Assembly (NCBI RefSeq): GCF_000023225.1
Contig: NC_013173.1
Location: 3,536,501-3,600,500, forward strand
DNA: 64,000 nt
Reading direction: 5' to 3'
Source: Desulfomicrobium baculatum DSM 4028
Lineage (GTDB): Bacteria > Desulfobacterota > Desulfovibrionia > Desulfovibrionales > Desulfomicrobiaceae
The notes below the pieces were generated by a model. That model was not told the origin of the DNA, did no database searches, and was given only the letters and a program-made list of their open reading frames with translations. How positions within the stretch are numbered: position 1 is the first letter of the stretch; each line of letters starts with the position of its first letter. Below are positions 58,391-64,000 of the stretch, piece after piece. The translations under genes were made by a program, and so were the position numbers.

Positions 58391-58566
58391 GGCCTGTGGG
58401 TCCGTTCCGCCCGCGCCGTATCGAAACTCCTTCGCCGGCCTCGTAAGGGCCAATCGCCGCCCCATGAACGACGGCTAGTTTTTCGGGCGGCCCGCGACGA
58501 TTGCCCCAACGATGCCAGGCTCAGTCAGACAGTCGATCCGTCGCGGGCGGAACGGACCCACAGGCC
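58391..58566. repeat. Inverted repeat element with 25-nt perfect arms
   Basis: Arms 58391-58415 and 58542-58566 are exact reverse complements (GGCCTGTGGGTCC...CCGCCCGCG). The 126 nt between hold further imperfect complementarity around GGGCCAATCG/CGATTGCCCC, so the whole piece can fold into a long hairpin. It has the shape of a MITE-like or REP/BIME-type element; no transposase is near. Confidence 0.65.
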
Positions 58567-58623
58567 TTTGACCAGGTCGATTTTTGAAGAATGGCTTCAT
58601 GGTGTAGAGTCACCGGATGACCC

Positions 58624-58702
58624 GTAGGGGCAGGCCTGCGTGCCTGCCCTGGCCTGCCTGCCCTAGCCTGCGTGCCTGCCCTGGCCTGCGTGCCTGCCTG
58701 AA
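58624..58702. repeat. 26-nt palindromic repeat, copy 2, continuing as degenerate tandem repeats
   Basis: Copy 2 (58624-58649) identical to copy 1, followed by GCCTGCGTGCCTGCCC-like units to about 58702. The array ends 22 nt before the tcdA start. Confidence 0.7.
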
Positions 58703-58723
58703 CCTTATATTGGAGAGCGATTT

Positions 58724-59497
58724 ATGATGCGTTTTGCCCGGACCATGCAGCTTATCGGCGAGGAAGGGTTGACCAGGTTGCAAGGTGCCACCGTGGCCGT
58801 GTTCGGTCTGGGGGCCGTGGGTTCCTATGTGGTCGAGGCCCTGGCCCGGGCCGGGGTGGGAAGCCTCGTGCTTTTTGATCACGACACCGTGAGCCTGTCC
58901 AACATCAATCGCCAGCTCTTTGCCTTGCAGTCCACCGTGGGCCTGTACAAGGCCGAGGTCGCCAAGGAGCGGGTGCTGGACATCAACCCGGACTGCGCCG
59001 TGGAGGCGCGGATTCAGTTCGTGGATGGTGAGAATGTGGCCGGGCTGATGGAGCCGCGATTCGACGTGGTGGTGGACGCCATCGACGGGGTCAACTCCAA
59101 GGTCAACCTTATTGTGGCGGCCCGCGAGAAGGGGCTCGCGGTGGTGGCGAGCATGGGCGCGGCGGCCAAGCTTGATCCGTCCAAGATCAAGGCCGCGGAC
59201 ATCTCCAAGTCCTTCATGTGCCCTCTGGCCCAGATCATCCGTAAGCGGTTGCGCCGTCGGGGCGTGACATCGGGCGTGCGCTGCGTCTTTTCGACCGAGA
59301 CGGCGCAGAACAAGAACGAGCCCGTCATCGAGGAAGCGCCGGAGCAGGGCGTCAGCGGTCGGCCGCGTGCGCCCATCGGCTCCATCTCCTACCTGACGGG
59401 CATGTTCGGGCTGTTCGTGGCCAGCGAGGTTGTGCGCGTCCTGCTCGGCGGGTTCGAACCCGTCAACTGCGATAAAGACACCAAGGGGGAAGAATGA
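58724..59497 (+). CDS. tcdA: tRNA threonylcarbamoyladenosine dehydratase (TcdA/CsdL)
   Basis: A 257-residue E1-like enzyme that cyclises t6A37 of tRNA to ct6A using ATP. Rossmann motif VAVFGLGAVGSYVVEALARAGVGSLVLFDHDTVSLSNINRQLFA with the catalytic Arg, VVDAIDGVNSKVNLI, MGAAAKLDPSKIK, and C-terminal GSISYLTGMFGLFVASEVV. Start at 58724 or the adjacent ATG 58727, both after GGAG. Overlaps the next gene by 4 nt (ATGA). No CsdA/CsdE partner is in the window. Confidence 0.93.
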   Translation: MMRFARTMQLIGEEGLTRLQGATVAVFGLGAVGSYVVEALARAGVGSLVLFDHDTVSLSNINRQLFALQSTVGLYKAEVAKERVLDINPDCAVEARIQFVDGENVAGLMEPRFDVVVDAIDGVNSKVNLIVAAREKGLAVVASMGAAAKLDPSKIKAADISKSFMCPLAQIIRKRLRRRGVTSGVRCVFSTETAQNKNEPVIEEAPEQGVSGRPRAPIGSISYLTGMFGLFVASEVVRVLLGGFEPVNCDKDTKGEE

Positions 59498-60030
59498 GGG
59501 TTCGTCTGGCTCTCCTGTGCATCGCGTTGCTGCTGTTGTCCTGTTCCTCAAACCAGGACTGGCGTACGGCCAGTCGGGAATCGGCCGGAATCGCGCCCGA
59601 TCCGGCTCAGACCCCGGAGGCCGTGCTGCATGTCTATGGCGCCGACGCCTGGGGTTGGCGCGGCTGGTTCGCCATCCATACTTGGGTCGCGGCCAAGCGC
59701 ACAGGCGAGGATTCCTATACGGTCTATGACGTGGTGGGCTGGAGGGCTTCCAGGGGTAATCCGGTCGTACGCATCGCCAAGGATGCGCCGGATCGTTACT
59801 GGTACGGAGCCACGCCCCGCTTGCTCAAGGAGCTGAAAGGACCGGGCGTGGATGCGGTGATCGACGATGTGGAGCGCGCCGCGAGAAATTATCCGTGGCC
59901 AAAGGAATACAAGGCCTTTCCCGGTCCCAACAGCAACACCTTCGTGGCCTGGATCGGGCAACAGGTGCCGCAGCTGGAGCTTGATCTGCCCTTCTCTGCC
60001 ATCGGCAAAGGCTATTCCGGGCTGAACTGA
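59494..60030 (+). CDS. DUF3750 lipoprotein
   Basis: A 178-residue protein with a lipoprotein signal (LALLCIALLLLSCSSN; LLSC lipobox, Cys about 17). The body matches DUF3750: AWGWRGWFAIHTWVAAKR, YTVYDVVGWRASRGNPVVRIAKDAPDRYWYG, FPGPNSNTFVAWIGQQVP. The HTW...NSNTF...Q pattern resembles an NlpC/P60-like or DUF3750 catalytic layout, but function is unproven. ATGA overlap with tcdA shows co-transcription. A terminator follows the stop. Confidence 0.85.
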   Translation: MRVRLALLCIALLLLSCSSNQDWRTASRESAGIAPDPAQTPEAVLHVYGADAWGWRGWFAIHTWVAAKRTGEDSYTVYDVVGWRASRGNPVVRIAKDAPDRYWYGATPRLLKELKGPGVDAVIDDVERAARNYPWPKEYKAFPGPNSNTFVAWIGQQVPQLELDLPFSAIGKGYSGLN

Positions 60031-60093
60031 ACTGAGCGCTGCCCGATCACGGCAGCCGTTTTGCTTGCCGCCGCGCGTTCCGCAGGTAAAAGA

Positions 60094-60128
60094 AAACCCC
60101 GCAATCCAGGGATGTGCGGGGTTTTTGT
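60094..60128 (+). terminator. Terminator after tcdA-DUF3750, also facing wrbA
   Basis: AAACCCCGCA (60094-60103) and TGCGGGGTTT (60115-60124) pair, followed by TTG and T-rich sequence. A-tract on the left (AAAAGAAAA) lets it work for wrbA on the minus strand too. Confidence 0.85.
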
Positions 60129-60138
60129 TATAAGGCGA

Positions 60139-60753
60139 CTAGTTCTGTTTGAGCTTCAGCCCGATTTTGGCTAGGTGCCGGGCCTGGAATCTCACTCCTT
60201 CCAACTCGTTTTCCGAGGGCAGGCGCGATCCGTCGCCGCCGGCGATGGTGCTGGCGCCGTAGGGCGAACAGCCGGTGACTTCATCAAGGCGCATCTGGCC
60301 CTGGAATGTGTAAGGCAGGCCGACCACTACCATACCCTGGTGCAGCAGGAAGGTGTGGAAGGACAGGATGGTCGACTCCTGGCCGCCGTGCTGGGTCGCG
60401 GAGGATGTAAACACGCCGCCGGGTTTGCCGACAAGGGTTCCTTGCGCCCACAATCCGCCCGTGCCGTCCAGGAACTGCCGCATCTGGCCGGTCATGTTGC
60501 CAAAACGGGTGGGCGTGCCGAAGAAGATGGCGTCGGCTTCAGCCAACTCGTCCACAGTGGCCACAGGCACGTCGGCCTGGGCCTTGGCTGCGTCCAAGGC
60601 ACCCATCTTGGTCAGGATGGCTTCGTTTAACGTCTCGGGTACGCGGCGCAGGGCCACCTCCACTCCGGGGATTTCAAGCGCTGCCGCTGCGGCCGCTTCT
60701 GCCATGGTGCGGATGTGTCCGAACATCGAATAATAAATGATCAGCATTTTCAT
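60139..60753 (-). CDS. wrbA: NAD(P)H:quinone oxidoreductase, WrbA type
   Basis: A 204-residue flavodoxin-fold enzyme that reduces quinones with two electrons. [19 protein letters not shown] (FMN phosphate loop), [26 protein letters not shown] (family signature), [28 protein letters not shown] and [19 protein letters not shown]. Length matches WrbA. GGAGAG before the ATG. A TTGTGACC/GGTCACAA dyad lies 17 nt upstream, so expression is probably controlled by a dimeric repressor or an oxidative-stress regulator. Confidence 0.95.
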   Translation of the reverse strand: MKMLIIYYSMFGHIRTMAEAAAAAALEIPGVEVALRRVPETLNEAILTKMGALDAAKAQADVPVATVDELAEADAIFFGTPTRFGNMTGQMRQFLDGTGGLWAQGTLVGKPGGVFTSSATQHGGQESTILSFHTFLLHQGMVVVGLPYTFQGQMRLDEVTGCSPYGASTIAGGDGSRLPSENELEGVRFQARHLAKIGLKLKQN

Positions 60754-60769
60754 GAATACTCTCCATGCG

Positions 60770-60792
60770 TTGTGACCAGGATTGGGTCACAA
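60770..60792. promoter_or_regulatory. Inverted repeat operator upstream of wrbA
   Basis: Perfect TTGTGACC (60770-60777) and GGTCACAA (60785-60792) with a 7-nt spacer. Half-sites resemble CRP/FNR-family TTGTGA, but the spacing is wider than their usual 6 nt between TGTGA and TCACA, so another dimeric regulator is equally likely. Confidence 0.55.
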
Positions 60793-60979
60793 GTTTGTTG
60801 GTTTTGATACGTATTACTATTGACGGCCATCTTGCTATGAGTCAAGGGCGATGGGCGAAATAATTGGAAAAGCCCAGCTCTTTTCGGCTTTGATACGGAA
60901 TTTTGAGGTGCAAAGATACAAAAAAGAGGTTTTTGCGGTGAAGAGCGGGCCGACAGGAGGAGAATACGTGCCGAAAGGG

Positions 60980-62053
60980 TCAGACTTCAGCCAGCTTGCG
61001 CTCCCAAATTTTTTGCTGCGCCCTGGTCTGGGGCCAGGTCAAATTATCCTCGAAACCGTGGGCCATGTCGGGGCGGACTGAAATGATGCGTTCCAGGCCG
61101 TGCCGCGCAATGGATACGTCCACCAAATCCCCGTGTTTTCTGGCCTTGGGGGAAAAGGATGCCAGGCAGGCCGCCGCCTCGGCCAGGATCTCCTCCGTCC
61201 AGTCCTGTCCGGGGATCGGGACGCCGACAGCATTGGGGCCGGGGAAATTTTTGAGCACAAAGACGTACTGCTCGGGGCTGACCAGCTTCAAGAGTTTTTG
61301 GTTGTCCTTGTGATCCCGGCCCATGACCATCCAGTGGTCGGTGACCGCGTCCGCCTCCCTGCGCCAAAGCTGGCGGCCGACGTTGGCCAGATCGAAATAT
61401 GGGCTGAGCGGCTTCGGAAAGGCCCGCAATATGGGCCAGTAGCGCCGGGCGGATTCCCGTTCTCCCAGGCGACACCCGCCGGCCTGAGTGGGGATTTTGG
61501 TGACGCCCAGTTCCTTGGCCAGGGCGTATTGCCCTTTGCGTCCGCGTCCGACCAGGGACCGCAGTTTGGCGCGATCGACCAGGCCGGACTCCTCCATGGG
61601 CGTGATGGGGAGTAGTCCCGCGCTTAAGGGGCGCAACAGCAGGTCGCGCACATCGGCGTCGTTGCGGATGATGTTCAGGGTGTCGGCGCGTTGGGACATG
61701 GGGCGCTGCCCGAGGACCTCGCCGGAGATGAGATACGAGGCGCCGTAGACCGGCAGAAGTTCCTTGGCCCGACGCAGCATGAGGATCTTGCAGTCGACAC
61801 AGGGGTTCAGGACCTTGCCGAAGCCATGGGGCGGAAATGCGGCCATGAGGTCCACGAACTCCTGACCGACGTCGATGATGGTAATGGGAATACCGTATTC
61901 CCGTTCCCATTCGGGCACCTGGTCCGGCTTGCCGAAAAAAGGGCTGATAAAATGCAGCCCGAGAACCTTGTGTCCGAGGCTTTGCATCAGCTTGCTGGAC
62001 AGGATGCTGTCCAGACCGCCGGAAAAAAGTGAGAGCGCGTCAAAAGTGTTCAT
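60980..62053 (-). CDS. PP-loop ATPase, MnmA/ThiI-like, with two conserved cysteines
   Basis: A 357-residue protein starting NTFDALSLFSGGLDSILSSKLM, the PP-loop (SGGxDS) of ATP pyrophosphatases. KVLNPCVDCKILMLRRAKEL resembles the NPC-x-x-C motif of MnmA, and TQAGGCRLGERESARRYW carries a second cysteine, consistent with a thiol relay or zinc site. The last 120 residues (HWMVMGRDHKDNQKLLKLV, QYVFVLKNFPGPNAVGVP) look like an NFACT-R/DUF814-type RNA-binding domain. Likely a tRNA thiolation or related RNA modification enzyme; the target base is unknown. Start at 62053 because it begins at the PP-loop domain; the longer frame has no domain sequence. Confidence 0.82.
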   Translation of the reverse strand: MNTFDALSLFSGGLDSILSSKLMQSLGHKVLGLHFISPFFGKPDQVPEWEREYGIPITIIDVGQEFVDLMAAFPPHGFGKVLNPCVDCKILMLRRAKELLPVYGASYLISGEVLGQRPMSQRADTLNIIRNDADVRDLLLRPLSAGLLPITPMEESGLVDRAKLRSLVGRGRKGQYALAKELGVTKIPTQAGGCRLGERESARRYWPILRAFPKPLSPYFDLANVGRQLWRREADAVTDHWMVMGRDHKDNQKLLKLVSPEQYVFVLKNFPGPNAVGVPIPGQDWTEEILAEAAACLASFSPKARKHGDLVDVSIARHGLERIISVRPDMAHGFEDNLTWPQTRAQQKIWERKLAEV

Positions 62054-62246
62054 GACCCGTGCTGCTAGCCAAAGCCCGAAGGCGGCGCAAGGATGAAAAA
62101 TACATACAAGCCCCCCATTTTCACGCACTGCGCGGGAATTGTAAGAAATTCCGGATCGCCTGAAGAATTGTCTTCCAAAACCATATTTGCTACGAATCAC
62201 TGCTTGTCCGTTTTTCGGAAAACCCCCAACTCTCATGGAGCTGCTC

Positions 62247-63308
<1,062 letters not shown>

Positions 63309-63325
63309 GAGATTTGTTTTTTTAG

Positions 63326-64000
<675 letters not shown>

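Larger units (their letters stand above)
58276..58723. other. 448-nt repeat-filled intergenic region between tatD and tcdA
   Basis: No credible gene; a short ORF over 58376-58627 is explained by inverted repeats. It contains two copies of a 26-nt palindromic repeat, a 25-nt perfect inverted repeat and a degenerate tandem repeat before tcdA. Confidence 0.6.

Noticed and set aside
58376-58627. 83-codon ORF between tatD and tcdA
   Set aside because: It spans the inverted repeat arms, which explain the open frame; no ribosome site.
60851-61081. 76-codon forward ORF before the PP-loop gene
   Set aside because: The second half is antisense to the PP-loop gene, and there is no ribosome site or recognisable domain.
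62054-62246. LexA/SOS box in the recA leader
   Set aside because: No convincing dyad or known deltaproteobacterial consensus could be found by eye.

Overview
The window is a gene-dense, GC-rich bacterial chromosome segment. Family content points to a sulfate-reducer-like member of the Desulfovibrionales (deltaproteobacterial lineage). The clues are a Gram-negative envelope (LpxK, LAB_N, Tat lipoprotein, type IV pilin), a NikK-NikM-NikL-NikQ-NikO nickel importer, CbiR/CobU cobamide salvage, both ADP-forming and AMP-forming acetate activation, and several one-gene families common in that order. This placement is inferred from families; no rRNA is present. The window holds no prophage, insertion sequence or CRISPR array.

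Layout. 1-11.3 kb, mostly forward: end of a UvrD-type helicase, cbiR-cobU, a DHH phosphoesterase, polA, a class V aminotransferase, DUF1844, argC, two tandem EAL-HDOD paralogues and a prepilin peptidase. 11.3-20.4 kb, mostly reverse: an unknown gene with a CheX-like protein, an isolated HPt protein, the nickel importer, a DEAD-box helicase and a CHASE4-HAMP-GGDEF cyclase. 20.5-29.7 kb, forward: LysE and EamA exporters, a tRNA-binding protein, a PAS protein, then a GntR regulator with its own palindromic operators, a small AT-rich ORF, a polytopic membrane protein, a Tat-exported metallo-beta-lactamase-fold protein and a large COG0523 GTPase fusion. 29.9-36.6 kb: initiator tRNA, envelope lipid genes, and the classic rpmH-rnpA-yidD-yidC-jag-mnmE block. 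36.7-40.7 kb, reverse: RNase R, LpxK, a Bax-inhibitor-1 homologue. 41-47.6 kb: a type IV pilin, an ADP-forming acyl-CoA synthetase, a four-helix-bundle gene, acs and a LytTR regulator. 47.9-55.7 kb, forward: lepA-lepB-comM, a Tat M48 lipoprotein and a MscS channel. 55.8-64 kb: an AT-rich island, a divergent ATC-hydrolase/CULT-domain pair, a 29-residue membrane peptide, tatD, a palindromic repeat cluster, tcdA-DUF3750, wrbA, a PP-loop ATPase, recA and the start of alaS.

Most notable: (i) rnpA has no ATG/GTG/TTG start that preserves its conserved N-terminus. It appears to start at ATT overlapping the rpmH stop, and it carries a textbook terminator inside its coding region. (ii) A bacterial cereblon-type CULT-domain gene is divergent from an ATC-hydrolase-like gene. 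(iii) The GntR / membrane protein / Tat-MBL / COG0523-fusion region is the best candidate for an undescribed system. (iv) A 29-codon membrane peptide with an excellent ribosome binding site lies at 57.3 kb. (v) A LytTR response regulator has lost its phosphoacceptor aspartate.

How the genes cooperate: the nickel importer would feed nickel enzymes; cbiR-cobU salvage and remodel cobamides; yidC/yidD/lepB/jag/rnpA form a translation and membrane-insertion module; pilA is the type of substrate processed by the prepilin peptidase 30 kb away; acs and the ADP-forming synthetase interconvert acetate and acetyl-CoA.
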